Shown here: positions 6,378 through 14,446 of the stretch, piece by piece | Layout: every line of letters begins with the position of its first letter | Numbering within the stretch: position 1 is the first letter of the stretch | NCBI GenBank assembly: GCA_017450425.1 | Contig: JAFSUV010000034.1 | Span: 1 to 17,016, forward strand | From: Kiritimatiellia bacterium | GTDB lineage: Bacteria > Verrucomicrobiota > Kiritimatiellia > RFP12 > UBA3636 | Direction: 5' to 3' | Length of the DNA: 17,016 nt | The notes under the pieces: generated by a model | Told to the model about the DNA's origin: nothing | The model's database searches: none | The model's input: only the letters and a program-made list of their open reading frames with translations | Position numbers and translations under genes: made by a program

Positions 6378-8801
6378 ATGCGCAAACTTTTCCTCCGATT
6401 CGCCGCCGCCGCGCTTCTCGCCCCTGCCGTTTCGTTGGCTACGGAAACCACGACATGGACCTACACGCCGACTAAAGACACCGCTGCCTCGGCCCAGACC
6501 ATCGACGGCGTCACGATCACCCCGGCCTACACGTGGATTGACGAAAACCTGACGCATTTCGCCACGTCGGGCGGCAGCGTCCAGATCGGAAAAGCCGGAT
6601 ACGCCGTTTCCGGGATCACGTACACCATACCCTCCGGCGCGTTCGGCAAGGCAATCTCGAACATCGTCCTAACGGCAAAAGCGGCATCGGACGTCGCCAA
6701 CGCCTCGGACGCAAACAAGGCGAAAGTTTCGGTTTCCGTCGGCGGAACCGCCCTTTCCCCCGCTTCGGCCGGACTGGGCAGTACACATGCCGATTATGTG
6801 TTTTCCGCCGATTCGCCGCTGGCTGGCGAAATCGTCGTTTCCATCACGAATCCGCTGGCGAAGAACAATCAAACATCATACGCCCTGTACATCCGGTCTC
6901 TCACCGTGACCTTGATGGAAGATTCCTCCGGCCCGGTGACACCACCCGGCGGACTCGTTGAAGCCGTTCTCTTCAACGAAACTTTCGACAACGTCGCCGG
7001 AACCGCTTGGAACACCTCCGGAAAAATCTCCCAGGCGGACGAAAGCGACTGGACATGGGGCAGCAACGCGATACGCGGCCCCAAGGGCATCCGTCTCGGT
7101 ACGGCAAGCAATGCCGGATCGGCCACGACGCGCGAAATTTCAGTCGCGATTTCGTCCGCCTCCGCTCCGGTTTCGATTTCCTTCAAAGCGGCGTCTTATA
7201 CCGGAAAAACGACAGCGGGCGTCGTGACGCTCATCGACACGACGGCGGGCGACGCCGAAACCGTAATCTTGGAACTCGCGCCCGCCGCAATGACCAACGG
7301 CGGCTCCGAGCCTCTTGCCGGGGGCACCAACTACTTGACGACCATCGCAACCCCTGACAAGTTCAAACTCCGATTCGAATCGCTTTCCACGGCGTCCGAC
7401 AAGCGCCTGATCCTGGACGACATCCTCGTCACGCAAGTTTACGACTCCAGCCAGACGGTACTCGCCGCGCCAACCGTTTCCGTTTCGGACATCGGCGAAA
7501 ATTCCTTCACGGTGTCGTGGGCGGAAGTTCCCGGCGCGACCGGATACGAAGTGCGGCTTGACGGAACGATTACGGAGACCTGCGATTCCGAAACGACTTC
7601 CGCCACAATCGCCAACCTTTCGGATGACACGGCCTACGCCGTGCAAGTGCGCGCGCTCGGCGACGGAGAGACCGTTTTCCTGTCCGTCTGGAGCGATACG
7701 GCCTCGGTGCGCACTGCGCGCTCGGCGCTGCACCCGGCGCTGACGCTCGGCTCATGGGAAAACGAAGTTGGCGACGGCGCGCTCTACGCGGAAACGGCCA
7801 ACTCCGCCGCCGTGTCTGTTTCGCTTGCCGACGGCGCGGAAGGCTCCGTCGCGGCGATCGCGATCGCGTCCGTCACTCCCGAGCAGGCCGACGGCGCTGC
7901 CGGGCCGACGCTCGACTCCGGCATCGTTTCGTGGACTCCGGCCGCGGCAGACGCCGGCAAAACGTTCGCGCTCGCCTTCGCGATATCGGTCGCCCCGGTC
8001 GAAGGCGAAACGCGCACCTGGACCGAAACCGCGACTGTGACGGCGGCTGCGCTTCCGGCGTTTGCCGCGCCGACGAACTTCGTGTTCGACGCCGAAACGC
8101 TCGCGTGGAACCGCGCCGACTTCACTTGGTCGCGGCCGTTCCGCGCCACGCGCTACACGCTGCGCATCTGGGCCGGCGCGCCGGATCCGGAATCTTCCGA
8201 TTCGACTTGGAGCGAAGACTTTGCGTCGTATCCCGACGTGAAACCCGCAGGCTGGACATTCGACAACGGCGACAAAGCATACACCACCTACACTCTTACG
8301 CGCGTCGCTTTCAAGGATTCCGGCAGCGTGACGAGTCCGGAACTCGGCGGCTCGATTTCCTCGCTCTCGTTCGTCTCTTGCGCGATAAACGGGTCCTCAT
8401 CGACGCTCACGCTATGCGGTTGGAACGGGTCTGAATGGGCACCGCTCGCTTCTTACACCGGGGAAACGCTCCCCACGGACAATCAGACAAATACGGTGGA
8501 CAACCTCTCCGGCGCGTACTCGCGCTTCAAGTGGGAATTCACGAAGGTCAGCCACAATTGCGGCATTGGCTCGGTTGTCGTGACCGGCAGCGGCCTCCCG
8601 ACGGCGAAAGTTATCAGCAGGGAAATATCGCCCGCCTCCAGGACGGCGGCGACCATGACCCCCGCCGCGCACGGCGCAGTCAACTACGCCGACATCACGG
8701 CCTACGATGCCGACGGCAACGCTGCGACGAGCGCCCCGATCCAGTTCGAGGTGCCGGAAATTCCGCCTTCGGAAACGACGACACTGATTTCGTTCTTCTG
8801 A
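6378..8801 (+). CDS. Large exported fibronectin type III / beta-sandwich surface protein
   Basis: The 807-residue protein has no recognised enzymatic domain. A signal peptide (residues 1-21, MRKLFLRF then an Ala/Leu core ending SLA) sends it through Sec. Residues ~22-190 are a beta-rich domain of unknown type. Residues ~193-357 form a jelly-roll-like domain, opening LFNETFDN and closing LILDDILVTQ. Residues ~362-447 are a clear fibronectin type III domain (SFTVSWAEVPGATGYEVRL and TAYAVQVRALGDG). Residues ~452-560 are another beta-rich Ig-like region. Residues ~562-600 look like the first half of a second FN3 domain, interrupted at ~609-742 by a second jelly-roll-like segment (WSEDFASYP), with FN3-like strands resuming at ~748-795. 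No C-terminal anchor or PEP-CTERM motif is seen. It is probably extracellular or outer-surface, for adhesion or carbohydrate binding (inference). No Shine-Dalgarno site precedes the ATG. Confidence 0.82.
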   Translation: MRKLFLRFAAAALLAPAVSLATETTTWTYTPTKDTAASAQTIDGVTITPAYTWIDENLTHFATSGGSVQIGKAGYAVSGITYTIPSGAFGKAISNIVLTAKAASDVANASDANKAKVSVSVGGTALSPASAGLGSTHADYVFSADSPLAGEIVVSITNPLAKNNQTSYALYIRSLTVTLMEDSSGPVTPPGGLVEAVLFNETFDNVAGTAWNTSGKISQADESDWTWGSNAIRGPKGIRLGTASNAGSATTREISVAISSASAPVSISFKAASYTGKTTAGVVTLIDTTAGDAETVILELAPAAMTNGGSEPLAGGTNYLTTIATPDKFKLRFESLSTASDKRLILDDILVTQVYDSSQTVLAAPTVSVSDIGENSFTVSWAEVPGATGYEVRLDGTITETCDSETTSATIANLSDDTAYAVQVRALGDGETVFLSVWSDTASVRTARSALHPALTLGSWENEVGDGALYAETANSAAVSVSLADGAEGSVAAIAIASVTPEQADGAAGPTLDSGIVSWTPAAADAGKTFALAFAISVAPVEGETRTWTETATVTAAALPAFAAPTNFVFDAETLAWNRADFTWSRPFRATRYTLRIWAGAPDPESSDSTWSEDFASYPDVKPAGWTFDNGDKAYTTYTLTRVAFKDSGSVTSPELGGSISSLSFVSCAINGSSSTLTLCGWNGSEWAPLASYTGETLPTDNQTNTVDNLSGAYSRFKWEFTKVSHNCGIGSVVVTGSGLPTAKVISREISPASRTAATMTPAAHGAVNYADITAYDADGNAATSAPIQFEVPEIPPSETTTLISFF

Positions 8802-8860
8802 CCGCGCGCGCTTTCGCATCGACTCCCGGACTCCGCAAAACCGACCGCATCCCCAACCGC

Positions 8861-10480
8861 GTGAAACGCAAAAAAATCGCATTGACGCTTGCCGCAGCAG
8901 CAGTAGCGGCGATAGCCGCCGCGCCGTGGACCTGGCTCCCCGCGGCGGCATCGGCGGTCGTCCGCAAATGGCTCGACTTCGACGCCCCCGGAAGCGCCGA
9001 GGCGAAGATCACGCGCATCACCCCGTTCCGCTTTTCCGCGCGCGGCATCCGCATCGGCGCCGTTGCGGGCGAGCCGCGCATTTCGTCCGTCGAGGCGCGC
9101 TTTACGCCGTGGGGGCTTTGCCGCGGGCGCATCCGCTCGCTTCGCGCCGAAGGGCTCGGATGGGATCTGCCAAGTCCCGCTCCGCCGCAAATTTCGCCGT
9201 TTTTCCCGGCGACGAACGTGACGGGCGCTCTTGCGCTCGACTGGCGCGAAGGTCTGGGATACCGCGGCTCTGTCGCCGGAAATGCGCTGGGAGCGCCCTT
9301 TTCCGTTTCGCTAATGTCGGACACCGCCATAAGCACGTTCTCGGCTGCGGCGAAAATCGCTCCATGCGCCACCAATGCGGCTCAAGCCCTGCCGCCGCTC
9401 GTTGCCACGGCCGAAGCCGTGCGATTTTCGTCCGACCCGGACTCGACCAACGCAACGCTCCGCGCCAAAGCGGAATTCGGCGCGGAGGGAGTCGCCGCGA
9501 CCGCCACCGCGACCGCCGAATGCGGCGGCGGCAGCTTTTCGGCCGAAGCAAAACTCCCGCCGACGGCTTTTTCCAGCGCAGACCCCCTGCTCGCGCCCTT
9601 CCTCGCCGCAGTCCTGCCGCCAAATGCGCCGGAAACGGAGTTTTCCGGCAGTTTCGAGGCGACCGCTTCGGTCGCCAGGCCGAAAGGCAGGCCGCTGCCG
9701 GAATGGAATGCCGGACTGCGCCTTGGCGATTTTTCGGCCACTGCGCAAATCGGCGAAAACGAGGCTTCGCTGAACGGCGGAAGCCTCCTTTTCAGCGCCG
9801 ACGGCCTCGGCTCCCACTTTGACATCGCACCGTTCGGAATCAGGTTCGCGAACGCCGCGTTCGGCAAATACGCGATCGACAAGGGATCCATGTGGTTCAG
9901 GGCGGACAAAAATTCCGTCCTCCTCACCGAGGGTTTTGCGGGCTTCTGCGGGGGTACGGTCCGCCTGTACGCCCTGCACCTGAATCTCGCAAGCCTCGAC
10001 GCCGGCTTCACGCTGCTGCTGGACGATCTCGACGCCGGTCGCGTTCTGGAATTGTTTCCGAAAATCGACGGCACGGCCACCGGCAAAATGCACGGCAAAC
10101 TGCCGCTTTCGATTCGCAACGGCTCGGAAATACGCCTTCGCAACGCCTACCTCTATTCGCCGCCCGGCCAAATCGGGAAACTGCGGCTGGCTAGCGCAAC
10201 GGTGCTTATCGACAGGCTTCGCGAAACTGGAGTCCCGGAGGTAACGTGCGACTCGCTTGAAAAGGCGCTTCAGGATCTCGACTACGACATCCTTCGCTTC
10301 GACCTTGCGCAAGACCGCGCCACTGGCGACGGCAAACTGGCGGTGCGCCTCCACGGCACTGCGGCGGCTTCCGCCGGGCGCGCCGCGACTCCGGTCGATC
10401 TGAACCTGACTTTCAACGGCCAGCTCGAAGAAGCCGTGAACACGGCGATCAAGACCGCCGGAATGCAAAATCGCCGTTAA
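8861..10480 (+). CDS. YdbH-like (AsmA/TamB-type) membrane-anchored protein
   Basis: The start is a GTG giving a basic VKRKK followed by a hydrophobic segment (residues ~6-25), the expected inner-membrane anchor; no ATG lies nearby. The remaining ~510 residues are a periplasmic beta-rich stretch. The C-terminal part (~384-539) resembles the YdbH family: DDLDAGRVLELF, a GTATGKMHGKLPLSIRNG segment near residue 403, an ALQDLDYDILRFDL segment, and a final PVDLNLTFNGQLEEAVNTAI. YdbH belongs with TamB and YhdP, which E. coli needs redundantly to carry phospholipids to the outer membrane. This copy (539 residues) is much shorter than E. coli YdbH (~880), and the small partners YnbE/YdbL are not adjacent. 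It begins 59 bases after the preceding stop and ends 6 bases before the dehydrogenase gene. The family call is moderate. Confidence 0.72.
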   Translation: MKRKKIALTLAAAAVAAIAAAPWTWLPAAASAVVRKWLDFDAPGSAEAKITRITPFRFSARGIRIGAVAGEPRISSVEARFTPWGLCRGRIRSLRAEGLGWDLPSPAPPQISPFFPATNVTGALALDWREGLGYRGSVAGNALGAPFSVSLMSDTAISTFSAAAKIAPCATNAAQALPPLVATAEAVRFSSDPDSTNATLRAKAEFGAEGVAATATATAECGGGSFSAEAKLPPTAFSSADPLLAPFLAAVLPPNAPETEFSGSFEATASVARPKGRPLPEWNAGLRLGDFSATAQIGENEASLNGGSLLFSADGLGSHFDIAPFGIRFANAAFGKYAIDKGSMWFRADKNSVLLTEGFAGFCGGTVRLYALHLNLASLDAGFTLLLDDLDAGRVLELFPKIDGTATGKMHGKLPLSIRNGSEIRLRNAYLYSPPGQIGKLRLASATVLIDRLRETGVPEVTCDSLEKALQDLDYDILRFDLAQDRATGDGKLAVRLHGTAAASAGRAATPVDLNLTFNGQLEEAVNTAIKTAGMQNRR

Positions 10481-10486
10481 CTGCAA

Positions 10487-11446
10487 ATGCACACCCTTTC
10501 CGTCTTTCTCGAAAGCCCGGTTTCCTGCTTCCGCCCGTCGGAAGCGCAAATCGCCCGCCTCGCGGCCCGGATGGGAGCGGGGTGGCGCGTCGTTTGCGCA
10601 AGGACCGAAAGCGAATTCCTGTCTTCGCTCCCGCGCGCCGACGCCGCCATCGTGTGGACTTTCCGGCAGGAGTGGTTCGCCGCCGCGCCGGCACTCCGCG
10701 ATCTCTGCACACCGGCCGCCGGAAGGGATTACTTCAAGGTCGCGCCGCCCGCCGGAGTCACGCTCCGCTACGGCACGTTCCACGGCGCCATCATGGGCGA
10801 AACCGCGACGGCGTGCGTCCTCGCGCTCTCGCACGGCCTTTTCGCCGGCGTGTCGCTCATGACCGCAAGGGCCGGCAGCGCCCCGGAAGTCTGGCCGCGC
10901 AGCGCGATCGACTCCGTGTCATGCCGCCTTGCCGGACGCAAATGCGCGATTCTCGGATTCGGCTCTATCGGTCAGGCCGCAGGAAAAATGCTGAAGTCCT
11001 TCGGCGTCCGGATCGCCGGGATTTCGCGATCGCCGAAACCCGCCCCGGCGTGGTTCACGGCGGGGGACGCAACCTTCACCGCCGGAGAAATGGCGGAGGC
11101 GCTGCGCGATGCGTCGTTCCTGCTGTGCTTCCTGCCGTCGGGACGCGAAACCGACCGCATCGTCGATTCGTCCCTGCTGGCGCTCCTGCCGAAGGGCGCA
11201 TACCTGCTCAATTTCGGGCGCGGCAACGCCGTGGACGAAGACGCGCTCGTCGCGGCGCTGCGCTCGGGGGCGCTGGGGGGCGCCGTCCTCGACGTCTATC
11301 GCGAGGAGCCGCTTCCCGCTTCCTCCCCCCTTCGCACCGCCCCCGACATCTGGCTCTTCCCCCACTCGTCGGCGTTTTCGCACGACTACCTCGACCTCTA
11401 CTTCGACGAAATTTCCGCCATTCTCGCCGGAGAGCACCGTCGCTGA
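10487..11446 (+). CDS. D-isomer-specific 2-hydroxyacid dehydrogenase family protein
   Basis: It is an NAD(P)-dependent oxidoreductase interconverting a 2-oxoacid and a D-2-hydroxyacid. The substrate cannot be told from sequence. The 319 residues match the family. The C-terminal nucleotide-binding half carries GFGSIG at 157-162. The catalytic triad is visible: R245 in LLNFGRGNAVDEDALVAAL, E274 in LDVYREEPLP and H293 in FPHSSAF. The spacing of 29 and 19 residues is normal. The N-terminal catalytic half is diverged. It lies 6 bases after the YdbH-like gene and 27 bases before the XylR-like regulator, so it is probably cotranscribed. Proximity to a sugar-type regulator hints at a sugar-acid substrate (inference). 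Confidence 0.9.
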   Translation: MHTLSVFLESPVSCFRPSEAQIARLAARMGAGWRVVCARTESEFLSSLPRADAAIVWTFRQEWFAAAPALRDLCTPAAGRDYFKVAPPAGVTLRYGTFHGAIMGETATACVLALSHGLFAGVSLMTARAGSAPEVWPRSAIDSVSCRLAGRKCAILGFGSIGQAAGKMLKSFGVRIAGISRSPKPAPAWFTAGDATFTAGEMAEALRDASFLLCFLPSGRETDRIVDSSLLALLPKGAYLLNFGRGNAVDEDALVAALRSGALGGAVLDVYREEPLPASSPLRTAPDIWLFPHSSAFSHDYLDLYFDEISAILAGEHRR

Positions 11447-11473
11447 CGGCGGACAGTTGGCATCGTTGGCGTC

Positions 11474-12688
11474 ATGCGGAAAAACGGCAGCGCACGCGTG
11501 GGAAACGCTCCGGGAGGCGAACGCGCCCCGACGATTCTCTACGTCGATTGCAGACTGGGGCACGGCATCGAAGGGAAGCGGCTGGAGGGGCTTCGCCGCT
11601 ACGCCGCCACGCGCAAATGGCGCGTGGCGACGCTTGAGCACAAATTCTGCTCGTCGGCGGCGCTGCGCAACGCGCTCGCCAGGTTGCGCCCCGTGGGTTG
11701 CGCGGCCGAATGCTGGTCGCAGGAAACCACGCCGCATCCCGCCCTCTTCGGGAAAATTCCGGTCGTCTATTTCAGCCGGCGCGAGGGAAAAGGCTGGGAG
11801 AACGTCCGCAGCGTCGAGGCGGATGACGCCGCCGTGGCCCGCATGGCTTTTGCCGAACTTTCCGCCTCGAATCCGCCCGCGTACGCGGTTGCGACCCACA
11901 ATATGCGCGAACGCTGGGCGCGCGAGCGGATCGACACGTTCCGCAACTGCTGCCGCGAGGCGGGTTTCGACTGCCGCGTCAGGTATTTCCCGCGCGACAA
12001 CGACGCCCAGCGCGCCGTGTGCCAACCCAACATGAAGGCGTGGGTCGCCTCCCTTCCGCACCGCTGCGCGATTTTCGCCTCGAACGATTACTGCGCCCTT
12101 CGCACCGCATACGCGCTCGCCGATGCGGGCCGCCCCTTCCCGAGCACTGTCACCCTCATGGGCGCCGACGGCGTGGAGACGTGCCCCTACGGCCACGAAA
12201 TCGCCGAGACAGTGAGTTCCGTCAGGCTCGACTTCGAACTTGCCGGCTACCTCGCCGGCAAGGAGCTTGGGGCCATGATATCCGGAACGAAAGCCGCAAA
12301 CCCGAAAGCCGTCGTATTCCCGCCTCTTCTCGTTGACTGGCGCAAATCGACGCGCGGGAGCGGGCGACGCGAGCCGTGGGTGCTTGAGGCGGTTGACTCA
12401 ATCCGGCGCGAGGCGTGCGACGGCCTCGAACCCGCCGGCCTCCCGGCCCGTTTCGGCGTTTCGCGCCGGAACTTCGACCGCCGGTTCCGCGAGGCGATGG
12501 GCCACACCGCGCAGGAGGAGATCGAGCATGTCCGCATGGAGCGGGTGTTCGAGCTTTTGCGCGACGGCTCGATGCCCATCGGCGCGATCGCCTCGTTCTC
12601 CGGATGGCGCTCCGACATCGCCCTGCGCTGGCTCTTCCGCCGCCGCACCGGCATGTCCATGCGCGACTGGCGCCGGATGCTCAGCTGA
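11474..12688 (+). CDS. XylR-like AraC-family transcriptional regulator with periplasmic-binding-protein-type sensor
   Basis: This is a cytosolic DNA-binding regulator of 404 residues. Residues ~18-290 form a LacI/periplasmic-binding-protein-like sensor domain, as in XylR: an opening ILYVDCRLGHGIEGKRLEGLRRYA, then VVYFSRREGKGWENVRSVEADD, AIFASNDYCALRTAYALADAGR and the VTLMGADGVE strand. Residues ~300-404 are the AraC domain with two helix-turn-helix units, GLPARFGVSRRNFDRRFREA and IASFSGWRSDIALRWLFRRR, ending in GMSMRDWRRM. It lies last in an operon with the dehydrogenase and directly upstream of the exported SUMF1 cassette, either of which it might control. The ligand is unknown, probably a sugar. 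There is no Shine-Dalgarno site at the ATG. Confidence 0.92.
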   Translation: MRKNGSARVGNAPGGERAPTILYVDCRLGHGIEGKRLEGLRRYAATRKWRVATLEHKFCSSAALRNALARLRPVGCAAECWSQETTPHPALFGKIPVVYFSRREGKGWENVRSVEADDAAVARMAFAELSASNPPAYAVATHNMRERWARERIDTFRNCCREAGFDCRVRYFPRDNDAQRAVCQPNMKAWVASLPHRCAIFASNDYCALRTAYALADAGRPFPSTVTLMGADGVETCPYGHEIAETVSSVRLDFELAGYLAGKELGAMISGTKAANPKAVVFPPLLVDWRKSTRGSGRREPWVLEAVDSIRREACDGLEPAGLPARFGVSRRNFDRRFREAMGHTAQEEIEHVRMERVFELLRDGSMPIGAIASFSGWRSDIALRWLFRRRTGMSMRDWRRMLS

Positions 12689-12692
12689 AAAG

Positions 12693-12739
12693 GAAGCGTC
12701 GCTCCTTGCCCGTCGCTTCGGGTCGCTCAATATTTTTTT
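12693..12739 (+). terminator. Weak intrinsic terminator candidate after the XylR-like gene
   Basis: GAAGCG (12693-12698) can pair with CGCTTC (12714-12719) across a 15-base loop. A run of seven T (12733-12739) follows 13 bases later. An alternative small stem CCCG/CGGG lies inside. The distance between stem and T-run makes this a poor match to the standard model. Confidence 0.3.
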
Positions 12740-12781
12740 GGCCGGATACTATCACACCGTAAAAGTGGCGCGTTCTATACT
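12738..12781 (+). promoter_or_regulatory. Candidate promoter region of the exported SUMF1 cassette
   Basis: The 167-base gap before the cassette holds TATACT (12776-12781), a good -10-like hexamer lacking a clear -35 17 bases upstream. An alternative pair is TTGGCC (12738-12743), 16 bases, TAAAAG (12760-12765). The gap is relatively AT-rich locally and is the only sizeable one near the cassette. Which element is used cannot be decided from sequence. Confidence 0.3.
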
Positions 12782-12855
12782 GTTCCCGTAATGCGCGGGG
12801 CGAGTCCCGTGGCCGGGGCGTCGGACGCGCGAAACGGCAAAGAGGAGAAACTGCA

Positions 12856-13167
12856 ATGACGAAACGAAGATCATCGACCCGCAAGAGCGACACGTCTGTC
12901 GCGAAAATCGCGGCGTTGGCGGTCGCCACCGCCGCGACCGGAGTGGCGACGCCGGCAGGCGCCGACGAGGTCGCCTGGACTTGGGACGAGTCTGGCCGGA
13001 CGGCGGCGGTGCCCGCCACGGCATCGGCCTCAATCGCCGCCTCGCTGCCGCTAACGGCATCGGTCGCCAACGATTCCCAGGCCGACACCTACGCTCCGGA
13101 TTGGCTCGATTCGGCCGGATTCGATCTCGACGGCACGCTCGGCGCGACGTGCATCATCTTGCGGTAG
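12856..13167 (+). CDS. Small exported protein of unknown function, first gene of the SUMF1 cassette
   Basis: I do not recognise this 103-residue protein. It starts with a basic region (TKRRSSTRK) followed by a hydrophobic Ala/Val stretch ending TPAGA, consistent with a Sec signal peptide cleaved near residue 36. The mature part is ~67 residues, acidic, rich in Ala, Ser and Asp, with WTWDES near its start and a single Cys near its end (CIILR). The ATG has a strong Shine-Dalgarno (AGGAG, 12843-12847, 8-base spacer), which argues the gene is real. Its stop codon overlaps the Shine-Dalgarno of the next gene, so the two are coupled. It might be a small secreted partner of the SUMF1 proteins, or the remnant of a larger exported protein. 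Confidence 0.65.
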   Translation: MTKRRSSTRKSDTSVAKIAALAVATAATGVATPAGADEVAWTWDESGRTAAVPATASASIAASLPLTASVANDSQADTYAPDWLDSAGFDLDGTLGATCIILR

Positions 13168-13171
13168 GAGG
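13166..13171 (+). promoter_or_regulatory. Perfect Shine-Dalgarno overlapping the preceding stop codon
   Basis: AGGAGG begins on the second base of the TAG stop of the 103-residue gene and lies 8 bases before the ATG at 13180. A ribosome terminating on the small gene would therefore sit on the next initiation site. It also fixes the start of the first SUMF1 gene. Confidence 0.8.
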
Positions 13172-13179
13172 GTTCTGCA

Positions 13180-14427
13180 ATGAAGAAAACATTGGTTTTT
13201 GCAGCCCTTGCCGCTTTGCTCGTCCTGTCGGCCACGGCCGCTACGCGGCAACTCGAAGCCACGGTCTCCGAGGACGAAGACGGCTTCACCGTAATCGGCT
13301 ACACGCTCGCCGGAGACGATCCGGCGGTGATCACCTTCGACGTCCTGACGAACGGCGTTTCCGTCGGCGCGGCGGGCGTTTCGCGCGCCCGGGGCGATGT
13401 CTGGGCGCTCGTCCAGCCGGGCGACGGCGAGATCAAGTGGCGCGCCGACCGCGACCTGCCGGAGCGCGTCTTCGAGGCCGGCGCGTTCGACGTGCGCGTC
13501 ACGGCATGGCCGACGAACGACCCGCCGGACTACATGGTGATCGACCTCGTGACGAACGCGACGGTGCGCTCGCCGACGGTGGCGTACTATCCGTCGGCCG
13601 GGCACCTCCCCGCCGGCGGCCTTGCGAACCGCAACTACGCGCGCAGCCGCCTCGTGATGCGCAAGATCCCCGCCGCGAACCGCCGCTGGCGCATGGGGAG
13701 CCTCTCCGCGGGGACCGACCACGACGTGATTCTGACGGAGAACTACTACGTCTCGATCTACGAACTCACCGACACGCAGCGCACGATCATGCTCGGCAAC
13801 GCGGAATCGGCCGCATCCTACTCGGAAAAGCCCAACGTCCGCGCCTACAATCTCTTCCGCGGGTCGTCGTGGCCGACCGGCGGGGCGTCCGGCGCCGCCG
13901 GGGAAATCGCCACGTACCGCGCCTACACCGGCATCGCCCTCGACCTTCCGACGGAGGCGCAATGGGAGTTCGCCGCGCGCGGCGGCGAATACTACTGGGA
14001 CTGCTTCGCGGGAACAAACGTCGTCGCCGGCTCCGAAAACCTCGCACCGATGCTCGACGGCTACGCATGGTACGGATACAACTCGCAGAACGCCTCGGGC
14101 GTCTGCGCCCTGCAGCCCGTGGGGCTTCTGAAACCAAACGCCTACGGCCTCTACGACGTTCTGGGCAACGCCTTCGAGTGGTGCCTCGACTTCACGCGGT
14201 CTCTTCCCGGCCCGGCCGTGACGGAGACCGATCCCGCGGGCGGCTCTTCCGGCAACCGCGTCATGCGCGGCGGATGCTACAACCAGGCCGCCTCCAAATG
14301 CACCCTGAACGGACGGGCCAACGTCGCCCCCAACAACTCCAACGACGGCGTCTCCGGCGTGGACGGACAGGGCCCAAAGCCGACGTTCGGCGCCCGCCTC
14401 GTCTGCCCTGCGGTCGCGGTCAAGTAG
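13180..14427 (+). CDS. Exported SUMF1 (FGE-fold) domain protein, paralogue 1
   Basis: The 415-residue protein has a signal peptide (1-21, MKKTLVFAALAALLVLSATA). A ~100-residue beta-rich domain follows (22-122), shared with the next two genes and ending PPDYMVIDL. After a YY...LP linker comes the SUMF1 domain, opening RLVMRKIPAANRRWRMGS (~157). The domain shows LPTEAQWEFAARGG (~256), NAYGLYDVLGNAFEWC (~320), RVMRGGCYNQAASKC (362-374) and a final FGARLVCPA. In formylglycine-generating enzymes two active-site cysteines lie five residues apart after the RGGS motif. Here the first is Q369 and only C374 is kept, although an extra Cys (C366) sits right after RGG. Copper-dependent sulfatase activation is therefore unlikely, and a binding role in the periplasm or outside the cell is more plausible. 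First of three tandem copies. Confidence 0.88.
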   Translation: MKKTLVFAALAALLVLSATAATRQLEATVSEDEDGFTVIGYTLAGDDPAVITFDVLTNGVSVGAAGVSRARGDVWALVQPGDGEIKWRADRDLPERVFEAGAFDVRVTAWPTNDPPDYMVIDLVTNATVRSPTVAYYPSAGHLPAGGLANRNYARSRLVMRKIPAANRRWRMGSLSAGTDHDVILTENYYVSIYELTDTQRTIMLGNAESAASYSEKPNVRAYNLFRGSSWPTGGASGAAGEIATYRAYTGIALDLPTEAQWEFAARGGEYYWDCFAGTNVVAGSENLAPMLDGYAWYGYNSQNASGVCALQPVGLLKPNAYGLYDVLGNAFEWCLDFTRSLPGPAVTETDPAGGSSGNRVMRGGCYNQAASKCTLNGRANVAPNNSNDGVSGVDGQGPKPTFGARLVCPAVAVK

Positions 14428-14433
14428 GCAAAA

Positions 14434-14439
14434 AGGAGG
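14434..14439 (+). promoter_or_regulatory. Perfect Shine-Dalgarno for SUMF1 paralogue 2
   Basis: AGGAGG lies 7 bases before ATG 14447 in the 19-base gap after paralogue 1. It supports this start and strong independent initiation. Confidence 0.8.
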
Positions 14440-14446
14440 AAACGAC

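Noticed and set aside
8740..8801. PEP-CTERM or sortase sorting signal at the end of the FN3 protein
   Set aside because: The C-terminus (PPSETTTLISFF) has no PEP motif followed by a full membrane helix and basic tail, and no LPxTG.
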